This document shows positions 49,710 to 63,194 of a stretch of 64,000 bases of DNA, in pieces. The DNA is from Rhea pennata (Eukaryota; Chordata; Aves; Rheiformes; Rheidae). The stretch spans positions 1,881,501 through 1,945,500 of the forward strand of contig NC_084672.1 in assembly GCF_028389875.1 (NCBI RefSeq), given 5' to 3'. Under the pieces are notes generated by a model. It worked only from the letters and a program-made list of their open reading frames with translations. It was not told the origin of the DNA and ran no database searches. The stretch's first letter is position 1; each line of letters begins with the position of its first letter. A program made the translations under genes and the position numbers.

Positions 49710-51984
49710 ACCAGTACTTGCAATTGCAAAAATAATCTTTTTAAAAGAGTGCCAATGCTCTCCAGTTCTCCAAACTGTCAAATATTCATACACATATATT
49801 ATCCAAGTTATTTTACCATTAATTCTAAAACCTACAGTGATAATATTGGAGAGTATACTACCTCTGTGTTAGTAAAAACAACATAAGCTCCTATCAATTC
49901 CTCAAACATTCAGCACCTGCAGCAGATCTTCTACAAAGAGGTATCTGCAACAAGCATTTCCCTACACTGAAATAAATCAAGTTATTAAAGACACTCTCCA
50001 ATGATATAGTTCATGTACTTAATGAAGGATGCACCCAAATAATTTTAACTAAATTTGCCACAAAATTTCTGCTCTGTTGAATGAACCACATGAATAGAAC
50101 TGAACAAACTTGAAGCAAATTTTAAACACATCTTGTGGCAGAATACCACAAACACTTTAGATATAACACAATTTTGCCGACATCTTTTCTCCGAGTATCC
50201 CAAGAGCCCACTTCACACTTTCAGTTACAGGACTGTCATGGAACTACTAACTGGAACAGATGAGGTATTTCACAAGGCAAGGAGATGTTTTAAAAGAATA
50301 AGTAAGGCAATTCAGTTACACTCTGAAGCGTTGACAGCTGAAAAGGAAAGTGAAACAAATAGATTTGAAACATGGAAAAGCATTGTTTATAATGCTTTAC
50401 AAACATTTCTTCAACAGAACGCGTAGCTACAGCTGAAGGGCTTAATGTCTGCTACCACCCCCATTAAAAGTCGTTCCCTCAGCAGCCAAAGTCTCTCCCA
50501 GCTTCCTTGTGCTTCGTTCTGCTATAGTCCTATAGGCCCAGCTTTCTGAAAACGTAAATGAGCAACTCTCGCTACAGGTTGGATATTTTCCATTTTGAAG
50601 TTATAAGCAAGCTAGAAATAAGCATACAGAAAACTGGGTCCATTGTATAACCAGACTTGTGAACCAAAACAAAATTCCTCAGATTTTTCCCTCACTGAAA
50701 AATTCCTTAAAAGGAAGAACAGGGGAAATTTTATTTGCAACATTATGGGTGCTGATACATCAATTAAAAATGCAGTCTTGAAAAAAAATGCAGTAAAGTT
50801 TTGCTGTTTTATTAGTCTCATATTTTACAGACAAATCTTTCTTACAGGCATGAAAACAGGCAATGCCTTCACCTTCCCCCCAACCCCAAATCTACAGAGT
50901 TTGCCAGTACAGCACATCAGTCAGTGGTGCAGGCAAGCAAGGTCTGACAGACAGCCATGCTGGCAAAAGCCTCTCATGTCGCTGCAATCTCAATGTGAAA
51001 ATTCTTCTCCTCTCCTCCAACGCATTTGTGTTTTATTTGAGGACACAACATAGCTATACCCGCAGCAGTGCAACTGCCAGCACAAGCACTGTCCACGCAG
51101 GAGCCCTTGGCCCATGCTACACTGGTATCCTAATCTTAGCACAGGCTATGTAATTACAGCGGGGAAAGAAGTCGAGTGCTGTCAAACACACAAAGTAAAA
51201 AGGGGGGAAAAAATAAATTCTTTTCTATCACACCTCACCTCACCACAGCTGAAATGCTCTCCTGGCTTAGCTACAACATGAAAGCTGAAAGGCAAAGACA
51301 TAAAAAGCACTTTACACAAGGAAAGTTTGCTGCTTTTCTTCCTGTTGGTCGGAGCAGTAAGATCATCACAGTGATACGACTGTACCTACAGCAAGCTACA
51401 AAAGCCACCACCAAAAGTCAGTCCCCAAGCAATAGCAAAATAGCCATAATGGTCCTCAGCAGAGGACTGCCCCGACCTCTGGCTGTTTATCAAAACAGGC
51501 AAAATACATTTGCTCTTTTTTAATGAAAACAGGAAATTAAAAAATTAAGGTTAGTTCAAATAATATACAGATATCAAGGACAGATTAAAAGACAGTTTGC
51601 AAGCTGCATTTACAGGTTACTAGTGTTTAGTGATGCTTTCAAGTACCAAGAAACGTATGCTCCTCCAAGTATCACTGTAGAGTTCAAGATATTGAAGTTA
51701 ACTAGCTAAGAAAAGGTTAAACTAGTTGTCAATCAAATAATTTTGGTGTAAGAAACAGGCTGTGACTGCAAGGCTCTTTCAGATTTAGCAAATGCCAGTA
51801 GCAAACCAACCAGTTTGTTTGGAGGATGATGCGCATTTTGGTATGTCATGCCAGGCAGGTAACATCCAAAAAAAGCAGAAATTTGACTTTTCACAGTTTA
51901 CTAGAGGATTTCTTTTGACTCACTATAAAAACCTTCACAGAGTTAAGACAGTAACTTTAATCTATAAGCACACCTCTGACATTT

Positions 51985-52230
51985 CCTGCTCGACAATGCG
52001 ACGCAAACGCACGTTTCTCGACAAAAGTTACGTCGGTCCTGAGGACTGCCTGTCTCACTACACTCGCTTCCCCGCGAACCTGCACCCCTCGCCCACGGCC
52101 CGTGAGCACGGCTCGCCCTTCGCAAAGCCCATGGCAAGCTTCGCCACCTGACCGCAGGTCACCTAATTGCACGCAGCAGGGCCACCAAGGTCTTCCAAGA
52201 GGCCACGTTAATCCTCACGCGTCCCAAACC
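51985..52230. promoter_or_regulatory. Isolated CpG cluster in PIAS1 intron 1
   Basis: By eye I count about 23 CpG dinucleotides in roughly 245 bases, while the flanking kilobases are AT-rich and nearly CpG-free. No recognised exon lies here. Such retained CpGs normally mark germline-unmethylated DNA, so an alternative or antisense promoter or an enhancer is possible. A GC-rich mobile element is another explanation. Confidence 0.5.
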
Positions 52231-53390
52231 TGTGTCACTTCCTGCCCTGCCAGATTGCATCAGTCCAGCCATGTGGTCCAGCTCGTGCCGCAGCCACGTG
52301 AGCAGGTGCGTGCCCTCATTTTTTTCATTGAGGAAACAACTCTGAACAACCCAGTTGGAAACATGGATACTTCCCTGGTCTACCTACTTCAGATAATCAA
52401 TACGAAGAAAAAAAGCTTAAAGCTGTAAAAGCATCCAGGAGCAGCATGCAAGAGGGCCCTTTTGGTTAAGCCATCACCCACTACTCTCCTGTGACTATCA
52501 ACAGAAAAAGGTGTTCTACCTACAGCTCCTTCAACAAAATTGCTTTTTCTTTTAGTAAAAATGATATTTATCTAAACATCAGATATAAAAATTGTGTAAG
52601 TCCCAAAACAAAAAAATTGTATCTAGTTACATTTGAGATAAGGAAAAACAAGAGACTTGTCTAAGACTTGCACAAGACCGTGAAACAGAAAGCATCATGC
52701 AACGTCAGTGCCTATTTTGTAGCTCTTGGCACACGAAGGTCTCTCAATAAACAAGCCTGTCAGGTTGGAGAAATGTGTCCATGCCACAAAACAGAATTAT
52801 TTTGCTCTGTAAATGCTAGTTAGGCATTCCTGGCAAAGACCACTTTACCAGGAACCTTACATGCTAGGGGAAAAAAAATGTCCAGAAAACAGTCACATAG
52901 CAGTTAACATTAACAGTCATTTACTTTGATTCCCTCTGCACAAAAAAATAGCCCAGATTTATTTTTAAAGAATTATTTTCCACAAAAGCCAAATCATTCC
53001 ATCAACAGAGGCAAGATGCCCAGGCCCAGGCAGTTTCCCAGCTAATGAAATCGAGCCATTAGCGCACGTTAATAGGTGACACTAAAGAGGACTGCACTCA
53101 CGAACTAGACCTTTTCCCACCCATCTATGAAGGCTGGTAGTTAAGTTTAAAATAAAATCTAAGCATCAGTGCTTACGGATAAGAAACTCTTATTGATAAT
53201 CCTGTGTTGCTGGTCTAACTAGCATGATTCAGAAAAGTATAGCTAAAAAAATAGGTAGATTCAGGCAGAGAACTAGACTGGAAAATAGGGGAGGGCCAAA
53301 AAACTGACTTGAAATAGAGGAGGACAAGCTGCAAGCCCCAGTGCCAAGATTCAGAACCAAAGATGGAGAGTCTTCACTTTTTCTTTTTCT

Positions 53391-53419
53391 CCCCCCCCCC
53401 CTTTTTTTTTTTTTTTTTT
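53391..53419. repeat. C11/T18 homopolymer pair
   Basis: A run of eleven C (53391-53401) is followed directly by eighteen T (53402-53419). Lengths are probably variable. Confidence 0.9.
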
Positions 53420-53741
53420 GAAGGGAGGAACAGTACCAACATCACAAGATGCAGTGGCAATATTAATAGTCCCAAAAAGTAAATGAATGTTTTCTAGACA
53501 GGATGTTTCTAAATCTCCAGTAATCAGGTAATCAGCCAAGGAATCTATCTGGAGAATGTAACGAGGTATTTCCAGATGCTTATGATAACTAGAAGCTGTG
53601 AATAAGCTCCAAAATACATTCAAAACATTTGCCAGCACAACAAGAAGCATTTGGCTAGGTATCACACCACACTGTGCCTAAAGCTATATAACAGGTCCTC
53701 CATAATTCTCTAACCATTAACATGGAAGAGGAAAAAAAGAA

Positions 53742-53766
53742 AAAAGAAAGAAAGAAAGAAAGAAAA
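53742..53766. repeat. (AAAG)n microsatellite
   Basis: About six consecutive AAAG units within a longer purine-rich stretch. Confidence 0.85.
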
Positions 53767-54296
53767 GACCTACCTCAAATACTAGTTAGAAAGTGGGAGA
53801 AGAGAGGAAAAATGAAAAGAAGAAGGAAAAAGCTAAATAGGGACATCAAATGGAGGGCCACCTGTTCAAAATCAGGAATGTAAGGCAACAGCAGTAAATT
53901 TTGTCTGTTACTAGAAACAGTGATCAGCAACAATTTATTAATAGTCTCTGAAATAAAGAGCCATTATTACGGAAGAGAGCTAGCACTGCAACAAGTACTT
54001 TACAAAGACAAAGCATAACAAAAAGCTGTACCTTCCAACTGCACTGCTGTGAGGTTTTGCACACTTTGGCCCCAGAATCCAGAGGGACTGGGGTCTCGAT
54101 GCTCCTTACATTAACCACTCAGATGCATTACTGGCAAAGTTCAAAAACTGTTCTCAAGGAGAATGCAAGTGGAAATTGCCCTCTTATAAGACAAGCAACA
54201 AATTACTAATCCGGAAATCCCACAATGCACTTTTATAATAGGGTTTAAAAAAAGGAAAGGAAAATAAGGTATCTTCAAAACTGTTCTTTGTTTCTT

Positions 54297-54320
54297 AAAA
54301 AAAAAAAAAAAAAAAAAAAA
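54297..54320. repeat. A24 run
   Basis: Twenty-four consecutive A residues followed by gaaagaag. It may be the tail of an old retroposed sequence, but no body was recognised upstream. Confidence 0.9.
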
Positions 54321-56318
54321 GAAAGAAGCATCAGATTAGTATGGAAATGATCTTGAACTCATTTCAGTATACCTCCAACATCCAGCTGTAAAAATACAGA
54401 CTCTTGCTGAAAGTTCTTGCATGCTATGAACAGCCTCTTCAAACTATGATATAAATCTTCTTGAAAAGAAAGCTATACACACGCTGCAGCTGAGATCTGT
54501 TCACCTCCCCAGAGTTACACAGACTAAACTGCTGGAATCCTAGACACTCTTAAAATTTATGAAAACAGGAGATCATGAAGGTAGAAATATTCCCCTTTCT
54601 TATAAAGCCACATTCCCTAGTCCTAAATTCTATCTGCAAGACTTATACAAGGAAGCTATCAAGGCTAAACTATAAAAAATTGAAATCAGTCTACTGAAAA
54701 TCTGCATGAGGGAGTAAAACCACCAATTCATGGAAATTCAAGTCCCTCTGTGACAGGTTATAACTTCCTGCATTTGTCTAATGCAGCCAGAATACTAAGA
54801 GGTTGAAGTTACAGTAATTCAATATGGAATGGAGGCAAAAGCAAGAAGAATAGTAACAAATATGTAACATACAATAACCTTTAAGGAGGCTATTGGTTTT
54901 CACAATAAAAAAAACTCACATCTTTTCAACTGTAATATGTACAATGTTTTGGCAGGCAGGGCAGCATTACAAGAACAAGTACAAAGTAGTAGCAGGTACA
55001 AACATTATTTGCCTTTTATTACAAACATAAGGAGATAGAACATCTCTTAACCAAAGCAACTCTATATTTGCACAGTATATTTGTGTTCATGAAGAACACT
55101 TCACAATCATATCATCACCAAATCTACACATTCATCTAGCTGGCAACAAGAATAGATACTAATCAAATTAAAAAAATCATCAACTAAATGATTTCCTTAC
55201 ACTGTATATGTCAAAATTAGCCTGCACTGAACTACTGCTAATACTTTCTGTATATATGGGCTTCTTAAGGTCAAATACTACATTCACAGTTTTCACCAGC
55301 TAACATAATTCTTCCCATGCTAGCAGAGAAAGTACATTTCAAAGCTTAAGTAGTCAGGTGTTATTTACTTTATCATGTTCACAAATGATATGTTTCCTTG
55401 CTAATGATATGGTTGCATATCTTTTAATATAAACATTACGATCCTTGAACCAACGTACCCAAATTACGAAGCTCAGTTTCAAGCAGCTTCTAATGCTACT
55501 TAATAGGAGTCTCTGATAGTGAAAAGACCACCTAAAAATTGTATTATTCACTCTAAAAGATTGTGGTCGAGAGGTCCTACAATTTGCTCCTGTCATTCTT
55601 CTGCATACAGCTTATATAACAACTTCATGCATATCATAACCAGTTAACTCTTCACTGAATTTCACTGATCTACCGGTACAATCAAGGACATTTTTCTTAC
55701 ACGCTATTGGCAAACACTACTTGCTTATATCTATTGTGCTGGCTGCAGAATGAAACTTGATTATGCTCAAATTTGTAAGCTTGGTCAGAGCAATATTTTT
55801 TCATACATGAACACCAACAAATCTCATCTTTTCCCTCCAGCCCACAGTTCACAGAGGACTCCATCTAATCTTGTATCAAGGATGTTATTAAATTCTTCAG
55901 AGACGCCTGTTGCTTACTGGAGACAAGTAGGGGGGAACAGGAGGGGGGGGGAAGTCACTGAGGAGTGAAATAATATTGCAAAAGAAAACAGTAAGACAGA
56001 TCCTCCCCCACTGAACTGCCTGAACAGCAGGCACTAAAAGTTCAGAATTTTTAATAATGTCTTCATGTGTTAAATGTTGTTTTATGGTTTTTACAGATGC
56101 CTGTAGTGTGTACTAAGGCATCAGTGTAGATACTGATAGCTTTGACACATATATCCTGGCAAATTAGCACAGAGGATGAAAGCTTTTGGTTACCACCCCC
56201 AGATCTCCATTCCACCTCTTTTCCTAGAGGTTATTGCCTCTGTAACAGAATCAGCACACTGGAACTGCCCATATCGCAGAAAGGCCAGTTCAGCGCTTGA
56301 ACACGCACATCACTGATT

Positions 56319-56338
56319 CCCCCCCCTCCCCTCCCCCG
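56319..56338 (-). other. Putative G-quadruplex motif on the - strand
   Basis: The + strand has C8, T, C4, T, C5 in direct succession, so the - strand (the PIAS1 sense strand) has G5-A-G4-A-G8. Enough close G-runs are present for a four-stranded fold, since the G8 can supply two runs. It sits in PIAS1 intron 1 next to a moderately GC-rich patch (56400-56520). Confidence 0.55.
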
Positions 56339-59300
56339 CTTTTTTTTGGTGGTGCTGGAGGGAATGTTTTGTTTTGTTTTTTTCAAATACTGCAGACTGC
56401 AAACCAGAGCTGCTGAGGTACCAAAGCATAACCTGTCCCGCCCTGCCTTCCTGGCTGCGCGTGCCCCCTCCGGGAGCGGAGGCACAGGATGGAGAGCCGG
56501 GGCAGGAACATGTGAAAGCTGCTACAGCCAGGTTAGCTGCAGGAAGTCTGCCAGAGACTTCAGTCAATTCTAAGTTGTACTTGATTTAAAGTCAGTCACA
56601 TTTTATCTTAATCCATAACAAACATTTCATCTGTCTCAAGAGATTTTATTCACTAGGTGAACCGTATTATTACTTTCGGTATTAAATAAGGCTGCTGACA
56701 CAGTAGTAATCTTTATTTCAGTTCTTGGAGACTCAAATTTTTTTAGCCACACTCAAACTTAATTGCCCCTTGTGTATTTAGCTATGCAGATGGGAATTAT
56801 TTTTACGCAGCTATCCACTAGCATAATTTTCATGACAAGTAATTGCAAAAATACTAATTCAGACAATCTTTGGACACAAAACAACGTGCCTCTGTAAAGA
56901 CAAACAGCTTATACCAGTAAGGCTAATAGCTGAAAATAATTGTCTTCATTATTTGGCAGAGGGTCATTGCCACACAAATTTACTTTTTATTAAGAATGTT
57001 CTTATCCTTAACTAAGCCTTTCAACTAGCTGACAGAAGAGCTTAATTCCTATGCAACAGGCTTCAGTGCAGCCCAAGCAAGCCACAAACAGCTCTGCAAA
57101 GAACTCACTAAATACAATATGTCTTATTATAATCTCTCTAATGTAGAATATAAACAGTCTACGTCAATATAATCAAAACACTGAATGACGTGTAAGCTAC
57201 TATATTAGTCTGAAAGATTGTCCCACGCTATCAAAAAGAAAAAAAAATAAAATCAAGACTTCTCAACTTCAGGAAGCCATACAGGAGAACATAAACAAGG
57301 ATTTTTCTTCCCAGATGATTTCAAATTTTCAAAAAGAAAAAGTGATATGCCTTCATGTGCAATTAAACACAGAACAACAGTCACAAACATTTTGACTGAT
57401 TTGGGACTTAGAGACAGTCCTTTTAGTCATGATTTTTCAGCAGGATACTGGAGAATTAAGCTCTGATTACTCTCTAAATACCTATCTGAAGCAAAGTAGC
57501 TTTTAAAAGTCAAATTTGAAGGAAAACTGGACTAAAATTTCTGCTGGACAAGAAAGCGCCTGGAATTCAATGAATGTACCCACACTGCAACAAGGATAAA
57601 GAGAAGGTTTCCATGAGAAGCTTAAAGAACCTCTTAATAGCAAGAGGAACAGGAATTTAAAGATTATTCCTATATTCAGTTTTCACAGTTGCCTTTAGCA
57701 GCAAGTTAAATCTCCACTATACCAACAGACATTATTTTTTCATATTTGTTAGCCAACTTAAGCATCATTTGATTTTTTTTTTAAAGTAGCCATAGTACTG
57801 ATGCATGTCTTCCTCAAAGGATTAAAAAATAAACACAAGAACTCAACTCCCTCCCACCTTTTTACTTCTGTTCTTTAGAGAACTGCAAAGTGATCTATTC
57901 TCCACATTGCACAAGTCATCATCAAGTGCTGAAGAATTTACACATCTGTCCTTTGCAAATAAACACAGTTTTGCTATTTACTTAGTTTCAAACGAGATAA
58001 CACTTCAGGGTACAAAATTATACTAAAACATCAAAGCACTTTTAGATAACATTCAGACTTTTTTTCCTTGCTTGTCCTATTTTCCTAGGAAGCAATACAG
58101 GAGATGGACTGTGCCATCACTGACAGCTAATAATATCTAAAGAAATTTTCATTAACTATTAAATTCACATTAAATTCAAATATTGACTTGTAAGGTACTG
58201 AACAGCAGATTTAAGCCAGGGTATAATGAATCTCCCTTTCTCTTAAAAGTAACCAATTGCTGTGTCAATGCCCCAAGAGCAGGAAAAGCAGAAAACAGGA
58301 AGTAAAATCTCTGTTCACAACTCTCTTGCCAAAAAACCCAAACAAACAAAAAACTGACCTCAAACCACCACCAACAAAACCTAGCAAAGCAAAATATGAC
58401 AAAACTAGTCTCTTTATACTTTAAATATTTCTGAAAGAAATATTCCCAGGCTCTATTCATTACACTACACAGTGTAAAAGGGGTGATTCTGGGATGGCAA
58501 GCTCCACAGCATGAGAAGCACCCATGCACAGAGTTAAGGAGAGTAAGATTCATAATTCCTGGCACAGGCAAGGCCATAGCTGCATAAGCCTTTGCACAGT
58601 GTACCACTTATCATATCACCTTGTTGCTACACCGTCTCATAAGCTGCAAGACGACATCTGGCACTGCTTTTATCTCTAACCACATGACTCTAGAAAAGAC
58701 TGGAACAATGGTTAAAAACCCGACTTAGAACAACAATTGAGGAGGGAGGAAAGGGGGAAGAGGAAAGAAAGAAGTGAGGGAGATGTAGAGAAAGATTAAG
58801 AGATTCGGCAAAACATCAGGTATAGGAAATGATCAGTAATTTACCACTAAAAGAATTCCATTTCCCAAACCACAAATGAAGCTCAAATGAAATAAATCTG
58901 CTCACAACAAATACTTATGAAATACACTGGCCAAATACCCTGTTCTCCTCTAACATTCGTCCACTGAGAAAAATAATTTATTACTACTAACAATCACCCT
59001 TATGGCAGAAAAATACGCAACAGAGTCAAAAGTTCCCACTGTGTCAATAAGCTGAAAGCAAACAGTCCATCAGGCAAGCATACTGACATCCAAATAGCCT
59101 TTTTCAAAAGGCTAGCTAGCTTTGCATACAACTTCTTTATCTTAGAAAGCTTCCATTATGATCCTCAAATTTGCTTACAAGAAGTGCATAAGGAAGAAGA
59201 ACATCTTTTTTAAAAAATAGTCATAAAGCAGTAAGCCATCAAGATGAATTAGAAGCTTGAAGAATATCAAGAATTTTCCTTTTATATTACTGTCTCTCAG

Positions 59301-60384
59301 AGTATCCGGTAAAATGCACCATACAAATGAAATATTATCTCACCAGTTCTGTGAAGACTGAGTAACACAGCATGAAATTTAAGGAAGCCTCAAATTTCTC
59401 ACATCAACCTTCTCATAGCACAGATCAGCATCAAGTTCCCCTCTGTTCTTGGGAGAAGTAATGATTTCAAGCATTTTCCAGTAAAACTCTAAAACCACTC
59501 CTTTAATATGGTTTTCCATAAGCCTTCATATGGTATGGAGATCAGCAAGCGTTTTCTCCATTCAACCCTTCCTCTCCTTTCAAGGCAATACACCCATTCT
59601 CTTGCCTTTCCTCTACTGATTTCTGAAACAAAGCCATTTTTAATGAAGCGGGGGAGATTCTTTTCATTCTGCTTGGTTACCCCTAGCCCTTCCTAGAAAA
59701 AAAAATAGTCCTGAATGTTTGCTGGAGATCAAAACAGACCTAATAGTCTTTTTCTGTTCTTTAACGATTAAGTATATTCTTGTTAAGCATCACCAATTAT
59801 CAAGAGCCACCCCCCTGTTTTCTATATGTTATGTATCAGTAATGTAGCATAACCTGAGAGAGACAAGGTTTGAAGGACAGTAATACTTTTTAATACATTT
59901 AGAGAAAGAACTTGCACGTCTGAAACTTTTTTCAACCATATGAGTTAGTTGAGGGAGAATTAATATCCTTTTGTATTTTACAGAAGCACCTGCACATGAA
60001 CTCCAACATAGCCTAAAAGCAAGGCCAAGAGATAGCATGCCCATGTTTACATGACTTCTGGCTGATGACCATTTTCAGCAGGTTAGGAGATAACTACATA
60101 TAAAATTCAAAGTTACTAAATACAAAGTAGTAAGACCTGGAGGAAAGCCTGAGTTTCTAATGTGTTTTACTATGTCATTGATACATCAGTTCAGGAGAAA
60201 AACCTCAGGCATTACTACGGGCAGCTGTTTGTGCAGCTATAGTCAAATAAACAGATTTGCAGATAATAGTAGGCTGGAAAACAAAGTATTTTTCAGAGAT
60301 AAGGGAGGAATCAAAGACAGGAATCAAGTACTACAAGCAATATATACAGTATATCTCATCCTTTGGACATTCCAAAAAGTAAAT

Positions 60385-60386
60385 AT

Positions 60387-60438
<52 letters not shown>
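60385..60438. repeat. (AT)n/(AC)n compound microsatellite
   Basis: About 15 AT units (60396-60426) run into AC units (60426-60438), preceded by imperfect ATAC repeats. The open frames on both strands across it (alternating Tyr/Ile) are artefacts. Confidence 0.9.
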
Positions 60439-60439
<1 letters not shown>

Positions 60440-63194
60440 GTAAACCTCAGAAACATGGGTAGAAGTGGAGGTGTGGGCATAAATCTGGGAACGGTTCATC
60501 AGTGGCATATGACTACCCATGTCTATATCACAGGAACACACAGGGTTACATATACAAATAGATCTGAAAGCCACCTAGTAAAATCACTTTCTCTCATCTA
60601 TCCTAACTCATTTTATTTCTCAACAAGGTATCTGAAATACAGAGAAGCCACATAAATAGCAAAGCACTAGCAAGAAAGCTATGCTTGAACCACATGTGGC
60701 CTTCTAATAATTCAAGAGAAGTTGATTTTTCAGACAGTGAAGAGCTTATTGTCTGTCAGAAGAGCACAGTGGGAGAATGCTCATTATAGGTATGACCTCT
60801 GTTTATACAGATTAACGTACACCGAAACCTAATTTATTCCTAACTGAACAGACACATTAAAAATGGAATTACTTATTACATGCAACAATATGACATAGAA
60901 TTCACATTTATATCAGATATAGATTGATTTTAAAGCACCAAAATACATATATTAATACAAAAGAAGAATCGGCAGCAGAGTACAAAATCCTCATTCTTAG
61001 GTCTCTCATCCAAAGTCAGGTGAAAATGCTTGCAGTCAGAAGTCTGTCTTCTGTTTCAAAATCTTACTGTGTTGCTACTCAATCCAGTTCCCACTGAGAA
61101 GGATTCAGGATCCTAGGTCAGTCAAATTAAAGAGACATTGATGACTTTTTGGCTGCTATTCACAACACAAGAACCAAGATTGTTAAGAATCACACTGATT
61201 TCATTCCAAGTATCAGTGCAGCTTGGAAAAGACAGCAGTGGGCAGTAGCAGTGCCAAACGCTGAATGCATATCCTGGGAAAGACATCTAAAAAGAGGCAT
61301 GGGGACAAAGAAAAAGAAAGCAGGAAGCTAAGTTTTTCATATCGCCCACAGTGATTGGTTTCTGCTTCCTACTATGTAAAAACAAAAGATGATGATGGAA
61401 TAATAGGAGAGGAAGCCGACCTTCCTGCTTTTCTTCAGCATTCAAAGGAGGAGAAAGACGATGGTCTCAAATGACACCAGCCAGCAGAAGCAGACAGAGA
61501 AGGTACCCATTATGCGAGGCCGAGAATCAGGACAAAACAGTTCCTGAACTCCCACTCCTACCTCACCCCCTCAGAATTTAGGCCAGCCTGCCCTCCCACT
61601 TCCCAGTGCTGCCAGCATCAGAAAAACTGACTGCCTTGTGTTACCTGTAGGTCTAAAAGACAAGTGTGCAATGCTTAAGAACCCGTGAGTTAGCAACACT
61701 TAATCCCAGGATAAAACATTCAACCATGTGTCAGAAAGCTAATAATACATTCCCTGTGCAATATTTCCCTGGCCCATGTACAGCACAGACAAGGCCTATA
61801 GAAATGTTTCTTTCAAAGTCACGCTGGCACACCGTAACGAGACATACTAAGCAAGTCTGCTCAGTGGGAAGAGACATATTTAATTTCCCAGTGCCATTAG
61901 CCTGGCACTCCATCCCCCTCCCCTGCCACCTCATACTTCAAGCATTACATTTCTCTTATAATCCAAATAAGACTGAATTCAATTAATTCATCCACCCACC
62001 CAAGAACCCCTGCCCTGCATGGAAAGAAACCACTCAATGGAATCAAGATTTTTTAGGCCAAGTTGCAGCCACACCTATGATTCAAAAATATATTAAAACC
62101 ATTGCAAGTGAACCACAAAAAAGATACTACATTTAACTTGGCTTTAGTCACAAGAACAACTAGAATCGAAAGAGCTGCCTAACAAAACTTTGATAGAAAA
62201 AGTCAAAATTTTCTATGGAAACGTTGGCTGAGTAAAAAAGCAGAAAGTGTGTAATGTTTCTGCAGTAAGCATTGCACACGCAAACACTCCCTTAGTTTCC
62301 TTACACTATGGTATGCGTCCAGATTCCCACCCCACTCAGAGGGCAGAAGGGAGGATGCCATTTCATTCACTCCTCCTTTTCATTTTTACTGACCAAACTA
62401 CTGCCCCACCTCATTAACCGCACTCATCCAAATCCCACTCTAAATAGGAATTTGCATATATACAAGCCTTTTGTCACTCATTAATGTCATCTGAATGACT
62501 CTCACATGTTTGTGGATTTATCTTCTGCCTATCCCTTTTTACATACATGGGCCAACAGCATAAAAAAAATATTTAGGCTCTTGCAGCAAGGGGATTTGTT
62601 TCCTAGGTTTCAGTCCAGCATTTCAGAAGTCAAGTGTCCTCTCCCTTTTGTCTCTTGGTATTTTCACAAGAGAAGACACTCCTTCTGCTTCCATTGGCTG
62701 AGATAAGGATGCTGTAACTGTCAAGCAACTTCCCAGACTTGCTCAGCTTCTGTATCAAAGCAAATGAGAGTCTAGTATAGGGGGAAAAATAAAGGTATCA
62801 ATACACCAGTCATACAAAGGTCCAAGGAACAAAGTAGACAATGCAGTTAAATCACCTTTACTACACAACGCGAATGTACCTCTGAAACACAGAGGTACAT
62901 TAAAAAAATAAAAAAATAAAAAATAAACACTTTTCTAGTTAACTGAACATAGGAAACAAGTTTCAGTACATTGCTGCTTCCCCTTAAAACAGCTTGGCAC
63001 TACCTCAGAGTTCTAAATATGTTTAAAAACAACAGAATAGCATAAGTTTAGGGAAACTATGAAATCCAGGCTGCACACACAAACTGCTTATTCTGAAAAC
63101 ATTAATAAACATCAAAAAAGAAAAACGGGCCAGATATCCTTAACTTGCTGCTCAATTAAAGTCCTCTTGTTACCTATACATCTGAGCTGCTCAA

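Noticed and set aside
60160-60574. Frames of alternating Tyr/Ile on both strands
   Set aside because: Translation of the (AT)n microsatellite.
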